NCBI GenBank assembly: GCA_963777695.1
Contig: CAVZRC010000004.1
Location: 2,666,001-2,730,000, forward strand
Direction of reading: 5' to 3'
DNA length: 64,000 nt
Source: CAVZRC01 sp963777695
Lineage (GTDB): Bacteria > Planctomycetota > Planctomycetia > Isosphaerales > Isosphaeraceae
A program made the position numbers and the translations under genes. Every line of letters begins with the position of its first letter. Within the stretch, counting starts at the first letter, position 1. Below the pieces are notes generated by a model. The model saw only the letters and a program-made list of their open reading frames with translations, was not told the origin of the DNA and did no database searches. Shown piece after piece: positions 1 to 8,542 of this stretch.

Positions 1-2
1 CC

Positions 3-938
3 CAGCCGGTACTGGCGGCCCACTATTTCCTGGCCTATGTCGAGAAGCTCGAGCGGGATCGATCGCGGCTGGCCGATTGTCGCAAGCGGCTGAACGTCCT
101 CCCGCTGGGCGCCGCCGCGCTGGCCGGGACCAGTTTGCCGATCGATCGCGACTTCGTGGCGCACGAGCTGGGCTTCGACGGGGTCGCGGCCAACAGCCTG
201 GATATCTCCAGTGACCGCGACTTCGTCGTCGAGTCGATCTTCGTCCTGACGATGATCGCCGAGCACCTCGCCGGCTGGGCCGAGGAGTGGATCCTCTGGA
301 GCACGCAGGAGTTCGGCTTCCTGGCCCTGCCCGACGCGATCTGCACGGGCAGCAGCATCATGCCGCAGAAGAAGAACCCCGACGTCCTGGAACTGATCCG
401 CGGCCGTGCCGCGCGGGTCATCGGCAGCCTGACGACGCTCCTGGTGCTGATCAAAGGGCTCCCCCTGGCCTACAACCGCGACTTGCAGGAGGACAAAGAA
501 CCCCTCTTCGACGCGTTCGACACGGTCGAAGCCTGCTTGGAGCTGGCGGCCGTGGTCGTCGCCGGCGCGACCCTCCGCGCCGACCGGATCGCCGAGCGGC
601 TCGACGAGGGCTTCCTCGACGCCACGACCCTGATGGAGTATTTGATCCGTCGCGATGTCCCGCAGCGCACGGCGCATGAGGTGATCGGCCGCCTGGTCGG
701 CCTGTGCGAGCGTCGCGGGCTCAAACGCCTGGCCGACCTCACCGACGCCGAACTCGCCGAGGCTCATCCCCTGCTCGGCCCCGAGGCGCACGGCGTCCTT
801 GGCGTCGAGAACGCGATCAACGCCTTCCGGTCGTACGGCTCGACCGCGCCGGCGGAGGTGGAGAAACAGTTGGTGCAGTGGCGATTACGCTTACAGATCG
901 ATCCCGATGATTCCAGGGAGGACCATCATGTCGACTGA
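3..938 (+). CDS. argH: Argininosuccinate lyase, C-terminal part (5' end outside window)
   Basis: Catalyses the last step of arginine synthesis, argininosuccinate to arginine plus fumarate, in the cytoplasm. The frame is open from the first bases of the window, so the start lies upstream. Visible family features are the PLGAAALAGT and PIDR stretch near residues 35-50 of the fragment and the fumarase/ASL superfamily signature GSSIMPQKKNPD, whose serine is the catalytic acid/base region of the mobile loop. The C-terminal helical part (TAHEVIGRLVGLCE, then AHPLLG) is normal for the family. The last 11 bases overlap the next gene. It shares direction with lysA 900 bp downstream, so amino-acid synthesis genes are loosely grouped here. 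Confidence 0.95.
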   Translation, partial: QPVLAAHYFLAYVEKLERDRSRLADCRKRLNVLPLGAAALAGTSLPIDRDFVAHELGFDGVAANSLDISSDRDFVVESIFVLTMIAEHLAGWAEEWILWSTQEFGFLALPDAICTGSSIMPQKKNPDVLELIRGRAARVIGSLTTLLVLIKGLPLAYNRDLQEDKEPLFDAFDTVEACLELAAVVVAGATLRADRIAERLDEGFLDATTLMEYLIRRDVPQRTAHEVIGRLVGLCERRGLKRLADLTDAELAEAHPLLGPEAHGVLGVENAINAFRSYGSTAPAEVEKQLVQWRLRLQIDPDDSREDHHVD

Positions 939-1551
939 GCTTCTTGAGGAACCGAGGACCCAGGGCCGCCTCTTCGACTTCCGCCATCGGATCACAGTCG
1001 AGGAATACCACCGGATGATCGACGCAGGAGTCTTCGGACCCGAGCCTCGAGTTGAGCTCTTGGAGGGCGTGATCGTTAAAAAGATGACCAAGAAACCACC
1101 ACATGTGCTCGCGACCGATCTCCTGGAGGAACTCCTTCACCATCTCCTTCCTCGGGGGTGTGGCTACTCCATCTCCATGGGCAATCCGGTCACGATCGAG
1201 GATCGCGACGGCGAGCCCGAGCCGGACGCGATGGTCCTCCGGGGCCGGCTCCGCGACTACACCGGCCGTCAACGCACGCCCGCCGATGCCGTTCTGGTCG
1301 CCGAGGTGTCCCAAACGAGCTACAACTATGATCGCTATGATAAATGGGTGACGTACGCCGCGGCGCGTGTCCCCATTTACTGGATACTGGATCTGAACGC
1401 TCGCCGGCTGGAAGTCCACACCGAGCCGACGGGAGACGGCCTGGACGCGACCTATGCTCGGACGCAGATCTATGGCCCGGACGACGAGGTCCCGCTCATT
1501 CTCGACGGCCGCGAGATCGCGCGGTTCCCCGTGAAGGAGATCCTACCTTGA
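928..1551 (+). CDS. Uma2-family (DUF820) putative endonuclease
   Basis: Predicted 207-residue Uma2 protein, a restriction-endonuclease-fold family common in cyanobacteria and planctomycetes with unknown function. Family features include TVEEYHRMIDAG, the RVELLEGVIVKKM segment, the PEPDAMVL acidic strand, VAEVSQTS and YDKWVTYAAARVPIYWILDL. The E/D...EVS residues match the PD-(D/E)XK-like core. The ATG at 928 is chosen because a GGGAGG Shine-Dalgarno lies 7 bases upstream. The start overlaps the end of argH by 11 bp and the stop overlaps the next start, so argH, this gene and the HicB gene are probably co-transcribed. Family assignment is firm; nuclease activity is an inference from the fold. 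Confidence 0.85.
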   Translation: MSTELLEEPRTQGRLFDFRHRITVEEYHRMIDAGVFGPEPRVELLEGVIVKKMTKKPPHVLATDLLEELLHHLLPRGCGYSISMGNPVTIEDRDGEPEPDAMVLRGRLRDYTGRQRTPADAVLVAEVSQTSYNYDRYDKWVTYAAARVPIYWILDLNARRLEVHTEPTGDGLDATYARTQIYGPDDEVPLILDGREIARFPVKEILP

Positions 1552-1805
1552 GCCTTGAATATCGGGGTCAGGAGTGCCCGCCGGTCGTGTCCGAAACGGG
1601 GGCCGAAAGCACGAAATTCGTAATAACCATCGATCGCGACGAAGATGGGGTCTGGATCGTCGAATGTCCGGCGATCCCTGGATGCATCAGTCAGGGAGAC
1701 ACGAAGCAACAAGCGATCGAGAACATCCAGGATGCGATCAAGCTGTGTCTGGAAGTTCGTGCCGAGCGCGGGATGCCTCCTGTCGTCTCGAACTCGGCAA
1801 GCTGA
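1548..1805 (+). CDS. HicB-like antitoxin, orphan, TTG start
   Basis: 85-residue HicB-family protein (partial RNase H fold; in typical pairs it neutralises the HicA mRNA interferase). The core TIDRDEDGVWIVECPAIPGC, then the QAIENIQDAIKLCLE helix, is diagnostic. The chosen start is TTG at 1548. It overlaps the Uma2 stop (TTGA) and has an AAGGAG site 9 bases upstream, and no better ATG exists before the conserved core. No HicA-like ORF (about 60-80 residues with a GSH motif) is visible on either side: lysA follows 47 bp later. It may be an orphan regulator or a HicB that works in trans. It lacks the C-terminal DNA-binding extension of longer HicB proteins. Confidence 0.8.
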   Translation: MSLEYRGQECPPVVSETGAESTKFVITIDRDEDGVWIVECPAIPGCISQGDTKQQAIENIQDAIKLCLEVRAERGMPPVVSNSAS

Positions 1806-1852
1806 AGTCTCGCTCTGGCGCCGATAACACCGTTCCACGAAGACGAGGACCC

Positions 1853-3142
1853 ATGGAACCCTTCCACTATCGCGACGGACAACTGTACTGCGAGGACGTC
1901 CCGGCGGCCGAGTTGGCCGCTCGGTTCGGCACGCCGCTGTACGTCTACAGCCAGGCGTCGATCCTGGGGACGCTCGAGACGCTCCAGACCGTGTACGCCG
2001 AGGTCGATCCCCTGGTGTGCTATTCGGTCAAGGCGAACTCGAACCTGGGCATCCTCAAGGTGATGGCCGAGCACGGCAGCGGGTTCGACGTGGTCTCGGC
2101 CGGCGAGCTCTACCGCGTGGGCCTGGCCAAGGGGGCGGCGGAGAAGACCGTGTTCGCCGGCGTCGGCAAGACCGACGACGAGATCCGCGCCGGGCTGGAA
2201 GCCGGCGTGCTGATGTTCAACGTCGAGAGCGAGGCCGAGCTCGATGCGATCGCCCGCGTGGCCGCCACGATCGATAAGGTCGCGCCGATCGCGCTGCGCG
2301 TCAACCCCGACGTCAACCCCAAGACCCACCGATACACCTCGACGGGCAAGAAGGAGTCGAAGTTCGGCATGGACATCGAGCGGGCCGCGAAGGCCGCCGA
2401 GGTCGCCGTCAAAATGCCTTCAGTCCGCATGATCGGCATGCACATGCACATCGGCTCGGGGATCACCTCGACCGAGCCCTATGCCGGGGCCGTCGCCAAG
2501 GGTGTCGAGCTGATCGATCGGTTGCGCAAGATAGGCCATCCGATCGCGTGGTACAACATGGGAGGGGGCTACGGGATCAACTACAAGGGCCACGAGGCCC
2601 CGCCGATCGAGGAGTTCGCGCGGGTGATCCTGCCGGGGATCAAGGCCGCCGGGTGCCGGCTGGCCATCGAGCCGGGGCGGGTGATCGTCGGGAATGCGGG
2701 CATCCTCCTCAGCCGTGTGTTATATACCAAGCAGTCGGGAGAGAAGCGGTTCCTCATCCAGGACGCCGCGATGAACGATCTGATCCGGCCTGCGCTGTAT
2801 GAATCGTATCACCGGATCTGGCCGGTCGCGCCGGGTGTAGGGATGCCTCCGGAGCTGCCGGATGCCGAGGCCGCCGCCACCATCGCCGGGATCGAGCCGT
2901 GGGACGTCGTCGGCCCGATTTGCGAGAGCGGCGACTTCCTGGCCAAGGACCGCCCCCTGCCCCGGCTCGACTCCGGCGCCCTGATCGCCACCTTCTCCGC
3001 CGGCGCCTACGGCATGGTGATGGCGTCCAATTACAACACCCGTCCCCGCGCCGCCGAGATCCTCGTCGATGGCCCGAGCGCCCGAGTCGTCCGCCGCCGC
3101 GAGAGCCTCGAGGATCTCGTCCGCCACGAGGTGGGTCTTTAG
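1853..3142 (+). CDS. lysA: Diaminopimelate decarboxylase
   Basis: 429-residue PLP enzyme that converts meso-diaminopimelate to lysine, the last step of the DAP pathway. Fold III motifs are clear: the PLP-lysine in YSVKANSN (about residue 62), SGFDVVSAGEL, the HMHIGSG phosphate-binding region, the YNMGGGYGI loop, the EPGR motif and CESGDFLAKDR near the C-terminus, which supplies the active-site cysteine of the partner subunit. Length is typical. ATG 1853 gives the normal N-terminus FHYRDGQLYCEDV; an in-frame upstream extension has no family similarity. It follows the HicB gene by 47 bp. Its stop is followed 10 bp later by an inverted CCGTTGT heptamer pair. Confidence 0.95.
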   Translation: MEPFHYRDGQLYCEDVPAAELAARFGTPLYVYSQASILGTLETLQTVYAEVDPLVCYSVKANSNLGILKVMAEHGSGFDVVSAGELYRVGLAKGAAEKTVFAGVGKTDDEIRAGLEAGVLMFNVESEAELDAIARVAATIDKVAPIALRVNPDVNPKTHRYTSTGKKESKFGMDIERAAKAAEVAVKMPSVRMIGMHMHIGSGITSTEPYAGAVAKGVELIDRLRKIGHPIAWYNMGGGYGINYKGHEAPPIEEFARVILPGIKAAGCRLAIEPGRVIVGNAGILLSRVLYTKQSGEKRFLIQDAAMNDLIRPALYESYHRIWPVAPGVGMPPELPDAEAAATIAGIEPWDVVGPICESGDFLAKDRPLPRLDSGALIATFSAGAYGMVMASNYNTRPRAAEILVDGPSARVVRRRESLEDLVRHEVGL

Positions 3143-3151
3143 TCCTTTTTT

Positions 3152-3165
3152 TCCGTTGTCCGTTG
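3152..3165 (+). repeat. Two-copy heptamer TCCGTTG after lysA
   Basis: Two exact tandem copies of TCCGTTG. This is the reverse complement of the CAACGGA/CGGACAA heptamer array 150 bp downstream (3313-3347), so the lysA-to-HEAT-gene interval has inverted heptamer repeats near both ends. Confidence 0.8.
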
Positions 3166-3294
3166 TGGAACTGGCCGGGCCGGGTGCGAAGCGAGACGGG
3201 GCGTCGAAGGCGGATGCTTCGCAAGAACAATTGAAGGCGGGTCTCTTCTCCCGCACCTGCGACATTCCAAGGGATACAAGCTGAGGACATAGCA

Positions 3295-5520
3295 ATGATG
3301 GGCTCGGCACGACGGACAACGGACAACGGACAACGGACGACGGACAAATACGCCGCGATGGTCGCCGTGGTGCTGACCTTGGTGGGTTTGAGCACCTCGG
3401 CCATGGCCCAGGCGCCCGGCCCCGAGCTGTTCGCCAAGGAGCCGAAGACCCCGGCCGAGCTGTGGGAGGCCGCCGACTACCTGATCCGCACCGGCCAGGC
3501 GAAGAAGGCGGTGCCCTACCTCCAGAAACTCCAGAGCAGCCAGCCCGACGATGCGACCCTGGTCGCGCTCCGGGATCGCTATGGCGCGGGGGCGTTCCTT
3601 CGGCTCGACGACGACGCGGCGACCCGACCGTTCCTCAAGCCGATGGTGGACGCCCTGTCGGTGGCCTCGCGACGGTATGCGACGCAGCCCGATCGGATCG
3701 CCCGGTTCGTCACCGAGCTGACCCTGACGTCCGATGAGCAGGACTATGCCGTCCGCCGGCTCCGCGAGGCGGGGCCTTATGCCGTGCCGTTCCTGGTCAA
3801 CGCCCTGCGTCGGCCCGGCCTGTCCGACGCCGAGCGATCGCTGATGGTCCGGAACATGGGTCGTCTCGAACCCTCGACGATCCCGGCGCTGGCCGCCGCG
3901 CTGGACAGCCCCGAACCGGCCGTGGCCTCCGCCGCGGCCACCGCGATGGGGTCGATCGGCGACGTCCAGGCCGTGCCGTTCTTGACGTTCCCGGCGGCCT
4001 CGCCCGGCGCCGATCCCGCGGTGCGAGCCGCCGCGCGGGCATCGATCGCCCGGCTGACCGGCCGGCCATTCGACCGACAACCGCAGACCCCGGTCCAGGT
4101 CCTGACCGCCGCCGCCTGGTCCGAACATCGCCGTCGCCCCGAGTTCCCCGAGGAGTCCGTTGTCGTCTGGGCCTGGGATGCGGCGCGGAATGCCCCTGCC
4201 CCGCGCGAGGTCTCGCCCGATGAGGCCAGGACGATCCTCGGCCTCCGGTTCGCGCGGGAGGCCCTCCGGCTGGACCCCAAGGATCGATCGGCCCAGGCGG
4301 CGCAGCTCAGCCTGGCCCTGGCGAAGGCCGTCGAGCGTCTCAAGCCCGACGATGTGCCGGCCAAGGATCCGGCCACCTTCGCGGCGGCGACCGCCGCGGG
4401 CCCCTCGCTCCTGGGCGAGGTCCTCGAGACGGCCATCGCCGACGGCAAGAAGGACCTGGCCGCCGTCGCGGTCCTGGCCCTGGCCAAAGTGACCGACCGC
4501 AAGGACCTGGCCTCCGGGGGCCGGCTCCATCCGCTGGCCCGGGCGTTGTCGGCGCCGTCGCGACGCGTCCAGTTCGCCGCCGCCCGGGCGATCGTCAACC
4601 TGGCGCCCGACCGGCCCTTCCCCGGCTCCAGCCTCGTCGCGCCCGTCCTGGCCCGTTTCATCATGAATCAACCCCAGCCCCGCGCCGTGGTCATCGACGG
4701 CAACGCCAACCGAGGCGGGGTGATCGCCGGCTTCCTGATGAACCTCGGCTATCATCACGTCCAGGAGCGGACCGGCAACGAGGGCTTCCTCGCGGCGGCC
4801 GAGGCCGCCGACGTCGAGCTGATCCTGGTCAGCTACGACCTCTTCTACGGGTCCTGGAAGCTCACCGATACCCTGGCCAACCTCCGCGCCGACGCGAGGA
4901 CCGCCGGGATCCCGATCTATGTTTATGGGCCTTACGACCTGAGGATCAAGCGGCCCAACCTGGAGCGGGACTTCCCGGGGATCCATTGGCTGGTCCCTCC
5001 TCCCGACGCCGCCACGCTCGAGAAGCAGTTGAAGGGGCGGCCTTCGATCCTCACCGAGGCCGAGCGCCTCGCCTACGCCCGGGAGGCCGCCGCGCTGCTG
5101 GCGAGGATCGCCGCCGATCGCAAGGGCCCGCTGGGGACGGACCTGGCCAGCATCGAGCCGGCGTTGAGCCTGGCCCTGAATGGCCCCGAAACGGCCCGAT
5201 CGGCCGCCGCGGCCCTGAGCGAGCTCCCCGATCCCGACGCCCAGCGCAGCCTGTTCGACCTGCTGCTTGACCCGTCCCGGCCGTCGGAACTCCGGAGCGA
5301 GGTGGCCGCCCTTCTGGCCCGCAGTATCAAGCGGTTCAAGCCGTTGATCACCGCCCGCCAGGAAGCCCGGCTCGAAGGCCTCATCGACGAGGAGCTCGAC
5401 CCCGCCGTCCGGGCCGGCATGGCGGCGATCCTCGCCGCGATGAAGTCGACAACCCCTTCGTCGGCCATCTCGGTCCGGCCCCTGCCGCGGACCAGGATCA
5501 CGCCCGCCATTAGTCATTAG
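3295..5520 (+). CDS. Exported HEAT-repeat protein with receiver-like domain
   Basis: 741 residues if started at ATG 3295, which has a TGAGGA Shine-Dalgarno. The alternative ATG 3358 would begin directly at the hydrophobic signal (VAVVLTLVGLSTSAMAQA). The first 20 residues are encoded by a CGGACAA heptamer array, giving the peptide RTTDNGQRTTD. After the signal peptide come a TPR-like start (YLIRTGQAKKAVPYLQKL) and HEAT/armadillo repeats (AVPFLVNALR, TIPALAAALDSPEP, AVPFLTF). Around residues 460-590 is a segment with the pattern of a CheY-like fold (AVVIDGN, VELILVSYDLF, GIPIYVYGP), possibly a pseudo-receiver. The stop codon lies inside another heptamer array (TAGTCAT). Its role is unknown; repeat architecture suggests a protein-binding scaffold outside the cytoplasm. 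Confidence 0.7.
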   Translation: MMGSARRTTDNGQRTTDKYAAMVAVVLTLVGLSTSAMAQAPGPELFAKEPKTPAELWEAADYLIRTGQAKKAVPYLQKLQSSQPDDATLVALRDRYGAGAFLRLDDDAATRPFLKPMVDALSVASRRYATQPDRIARFVTELTLTSDEQDYAVRRLREAGPYAVPFLVNALRRPGLSDAERSLMVRNMGRLEPSTIPALAAALDSPEPAVASAAATAMGSIGDVQAVPFLTFPAASPGADPAVRAAARASIARLTGRPFDRQPQTPVQVLTAAAWSEHRRRPEFPEESVVVWAWDAARNAPAPREVSPDEARTILGLRFAREALRLDPKDRSAQAAQLSLALAKAVERLKPDDVPAKDPATFAAATAAGPSLLGEVLETAIADGKKDLAAVAVLALAKVTDRKDLASGGRLHPLARALSAPSRRVQFAAARAIVNLAPDRPFPGSSLVAPVLARFIMNQPQPRAVVIDGNANRGGVIAGFLMNLGYHHVQERTGNEGFLAAAEAADVELILVSYDLFYGSWKLTDTLANLRADARTAGIPIYVYGPYDLRIKRPNLERDFPGIHWLVPPPDAATLEKQLKGRPSILTEAERLAYAREAAALLARIAADRKGPLGTDLASIEPALSLALNGPETARSAAAALSELPDPDAQRSLFDLLLDPSRPSELRSEVAALLARSIKRFKPLITARQEARLEGLIDEELDPAVRAGMAAILAAMKSTTPSSAISVRPLPRTRITPAISH
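3313..3347 (+). repeat. Five-copy heptamer array CGGACAA inside a coding start
   Basis: Five contiguous heptamers, four exact CGGACAA and one CGGACGA. The array lies within the N-terminal codons of the HEAT protein. Three heptamers equal 21 bases, so it encodes a seven-residue period (TTDNGQR). The same heptamer, and the same peptide, recurs at the start of the methyltransferase at 7267-7301. Confidence 0.9.
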
Positions 5521-5538
5521 TCATCGGCCATTAGTCAT
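5504..5538 (+). repeat. Heptamer array TAGTCAT at the 3' end of the HEAT gene
   Basis: Five 7-bp units in register: CCGCCAT, TAGTCAT, TAGTCAT, CGGCCAT, TAGTCAT. The HEAT-protein stop codon (TAG, 5518) is part of the array. The unit is the reverse complement of the ATGACTA/ATGACCA units at 5806-5819 and 5874-5901, so this interval is also flanked by inverted arrays. Confidence 0.85.
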
Positions 5539-5650
5539 TGGCGTGGTGTGCCGGAAACCTGCTGGTTGTCGTCGTCAACGCATTCAACTCTACTGAGAGT
5601 TGGATGGAAAAGTAAACGTCCCCGTGTTCACAGCGATGACTGTCGGGATC

Positions 5651-5712
5651 ATCGAGGGCCTCTGCGGTGACCACGGGCGGATGATCGAGGGCCTCTGCGG
5701 TGACCACGGGCG
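5651..5712 (+). repeat. 33-bp direct tandem repeat, two copies
   Basis: A 29-base core beginning ATCGAGGGCC and ending CCACGGGCG occurs at 5651-5679 and again at 5684-5712 without mismatch, a period of 33 bp. It is in the non-coding interval between the HEAT gene and the sigma-54 activator. The second copy runs into a GTGA-loop hairpin. Confidence 0.85.
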
Positions 5713-5724
5713 TGAGCCCGTGGT
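5703..5724 (+). terminator. GC-rich hairpin with GTGA loop
   Basis: Perfect 9-bp stem ACCACGGGC/GCCCGTGGT closing a GTGA tetraloop. A related hairpin CGGGC-GTCA-GCCCG follows at 5751-5766, and CGGGGC-TCAC-GCCCCG occurs far away at 57603-57618. No U-tract follows, so a terminator role is uncertain. The recurrence suggests a small dispersed hairpin family. Confidence 0.5.
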
Positions 5725-5805
5725 TCGGACGGGACGAAGGTCCTCCAACCTCGGGCGTCAGCCCGATCCGGAGCGCGGAGGTTCCGGTTGGGGACGGGGC
5801 CACAG

Positions 5806-5887
5806 ATGACCAATGACTAATAAATCCTTTGCCTCTGCCTCCCAGCCCGATTGAGTTTCGGACGGAGCCACCGATGACTGATGACCG

Positions 5888-5901
<14 letters not shown>
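5806..5901 (+). repeat. Heptamer arrays ATGACYA before and at the activator start
   Basis: Two units (ATGACCA, ATGACTA) lie at 5806-5819. Four more (ATGACTG, ATGACCG, ATGACCA, ATGACCA) lie at 5874-5901. Each unit carries an ATG; the one at 5888 is the in-frame start of the sigma-54 activator, so the array supplies the first codons (MTNDQ). The 5521-5887 interval otherwise holds the 33-bp repeat and two hairpins and no gene. Confidence 0.85.
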
Positions 5902-7132
<1,231 letters not shown>

Positions 7133-7140
7133 ACATTTTG

Positions 7141-7182
7141 TCCGTTGTCCGTTGTTCGTTATCCTTGGTCCGTTGTTCGCTG
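7141..7182 (+). repeat. Six-unit heptamer array TCCGTTG after the activator gene
   Basis: Six 7-bp units in register: TCCGTTG twice, then TTCGTTA, TCCTTGG, TCCGTTG and TTCGCTG. It begins 8 bp after the activator stop. It is the inverse of the ACAACGG array at 7267-7301, giving the third interval in a row bounded by inverted heptamer arrays. Confidence 0.85.
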
Positions 7183-7257
7183 ACGCGGGCTTCGACGCCA
7201 CGTCACCTCCATGCAAGGCGATCGCAGATGAAAAGTTCGAGGGGGAAGGAACAGGCG

Positions 7258-8163
7258 ATGGACCCCACAACGGACAACGGACAACGGACAACGGACAACG
7301 GACATGTAGACCAACTGTACGACGGCGACTGTCTGGAGCTGTTCCGCCGGGTTGGGGATGGCACGGTCGACCTGGTTTTCGCCGACCCGCCGTTTAATAT
7401 CGGCTATGATTACGATATCTACGACGACCGACGCGACGCCCAGGCTTACCTGCACTGGACGCTGGCCTGGGGCCGCGAAGTCGTCCGAGTGCTCAAGCCC
7501 ACCGGCACGTTCTGGCTGGCGATCGGCGACGAGTTCGCGGCGGAATTGAAGGTGTTATTCCACCGCGAGCTGGGCCTTTCGCTCCGGAACTGGGTGGTTT
7601 GGTACTATACGTTTGGGGTCCACTGCACGAGGAAGTTCACCCGTAGTCACGCCCACTTGTTTTACTTCGTGCGGGACCCCAAACGTTTCACATTCAACGA
7701 CCAGTCGATCCGCGTGCCGTCGGCGCGGCAACTGGTCTACTTCGACGCGCGGGCCAACCCCGAGGGCCGGCTGCCGGACGACACCTGGATCCTCCGCCCG
7801 CAGGACGTCCCCGACGGGTTCGCCCCCGAGAGCGACACCTGGTCGATCTCGCGGGTCTGCGGCACGTTCAAGGAGCGAGCCGGCTGGCACGGCTGCCAGA
7901 TGCCCGAGCAACTCCTGGGCCGGATCATCCGCGCCTGCTCCAAGCCGGGCGAGCTGGTGCTCGACCCGTTCGGCGGCAGCGGCACGACGCTGGCCGTGGC
8001 CAAGAAGCTCGACCGTCGGTTCCTCGGCTTCGAGCTCTCGCCCGACTACGCCGCAGCGATCCGGAAACGCCTCGACGCCATCCGCCCCGGCCAGCCGCTC
8101 GACGGCAGCCCCGAGCCCACCGCCGGCGGCAAGAAAAAGACTGGGCGTCGGGTAGATCAATAG
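7258..8163 (+). CDS. Beta-class DNA adenine/cytosine-N4 methyltransferase
   Basis: 301-residue SAM-dependent DNA methyltransferase. Motif IV DPPFNIGY (residues 43-50) comes before the target-recognition region, and motif I DPFGGSGTT (from residue 236) is C-terminal, the circular order of the beta class (CcrM/HinfI-like). DPPF favours N6-adenine but N4-cytosine is possible. ATG 7258 has a GGAAGGA site 8 bases upstream; the following 14 codons are a heptamer array (TTDNGQR-TTDNG), so this N-terminal extension is repeat-derived. No restriction enzyme is adjacent, so it may be a solitary regulatory methylase. Its last 249 bp before the divergent tail are duplicated at 13764-14012, and its extreme C-terminus (KKKTGRRVDQ) differs from that copy. 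Confidence 0.92.
   Translation: MDPTTDNGQRTTDNGHVDQLYDGDCLELFRRVGDGTVDLVFADPPFNIGYDYDIYDDRRDAQAYLHWTLAWGREVVRVLKPTGTFWLAIGDEFAAELKVLFHRELGLSLRNWVVWYYTFGVHCTRKFTRSHAHLFYFVRDPKRFTFNDQSIRVPSARQLVYFDARANPEGRLPDDTWILRPQDVPDGFAPESDTWSISRVCGTFKERAGWHGCQMPEQLLGRIIRACSKPGELVLDPFGGSGTTLAVAKKLDRRFLGFELSPDYAAAIRKRLDAIRPGQPLDGSPEPTAGGKKKTGRRVDQ
7267..7301 (+). repeat. Five-copy heptamer array ACAACGG in the methyltransferase start
   Basis: Five exact, contiguous ACAACGG units, in frame just after the methyltransferase ATG. They encode TTDNGQR repeated. Same unit as at 3313-3347. Confidence 0.9.
7885..8133 (+). repeat. Left direct copy of the methyltransferase 3' segment
   Basis: 249 bp matching 13764-14012 without gaps and with about 11 substitutions (roughly 95-96% identity by eye). 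Identity starts abruptly at TGGCACGGCTGCC and the first 26 bases are perfect. It ends after GGCGGCAAG. The two copies bracket the low-G+C island. Confidence 0.92.
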
Positions 8164-8170
8164 ATTGGGT

Positions 8171-8190
8171 CGGCTGTGGATCCGCAGCCG
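8171..8190 (+). terminator. Near-perfect 20-bp palindrome after the methyltransferase
   Basis: CGGCTGTGGATCCGCAGCCG is palindromic apart from one T-G wobble pair and begins 8 bp after the methyltransferase stop. It could be a hairpin terminator, but no T-run follows. Confidence 0.35.
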
Positions 8191-8299
8191 AGAAGCACCA
8201 CAGAACGGGCGCCTTCTCAAGTTGACAACAGGGTTCTTCAGGCGGAAAGTGCCAGAGCTTACATTCGCTGACCGCAAAATTTTTCCCCTCGGCTGATAC

Positions 8300-8328
8300 T
8301 TGACAAGCCATGTCGCCTTGATTAGCCT
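8300..8328 (+). promoter_or_regulatory. Possible sigma-70 promoter at the start of the island
   Basis: A perfect TTGACA (8300-8305) is followed after 17 bp by TAGCCT (8323-8328), a weak -10. It lies in the A/T-richer leader before the lipoprotein gene. The 8164-8542 interval otherwise holds only the palindrome and the C14 tract. Confidence 0.3.
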
Positions 8329-8444
8329 AACCGTCTAGTCAGGATCTCTCCTCATTATCTAGGGGGGCATGAGCGACGATGTGTTACCGCAGTCCGCTCA
8401 CATTCTCCGTTCTCAGCCGGAATTCTCCTTCTCGGCTTCCCTCG

Positions 8445-8458
8445 CCCCCCCCCCCCCC
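8445..8458 (+). repeat. Homopolymer of 14 C
   Basis: An uninterrupted run of 14 cytosines, 84 bp before the preferred lipoprotein start (8543) and inside the frame that is open from ATG 8369. Tracts of this length are slippage-prone, so it could switch expression or the upstream reading frame. Confidence 0.9.
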
Positions 8459-8542
8459 GCATCCAATTCTGCGTGCAAGCTGGAGTGGGGTTGTGCGTAT
8501 TTCCGACTAAGAAGTATCGATCTCGTCAGAATCCATCTGGCG

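Noticed and set aside
1806..1852. Search for a HicA toxin next to HicB
   Set aside because: Only 47 bp separate HicB from lysA, and no HicA-like frame is upstream.
3313..3347. Heptamer arrays considered as CRISPR
   Set aside because: Units are 7 bp with no spacers and no cas genes.
3139..5517. 792-codon open frame on the minus strand opposite the HEAT gene
   Set aside because: Gly/Arg/Asp-rich antisense reading of a G+C-rich gene, no family motif; the plus-strand product is clearly protein-like.
8369..8542. ATG 8369 as the start of the DUF1573 lipoprotein
   Set aside because: G-run is only one base before the ATG, the added codons cross a C14 tract and would bury the lipobox.
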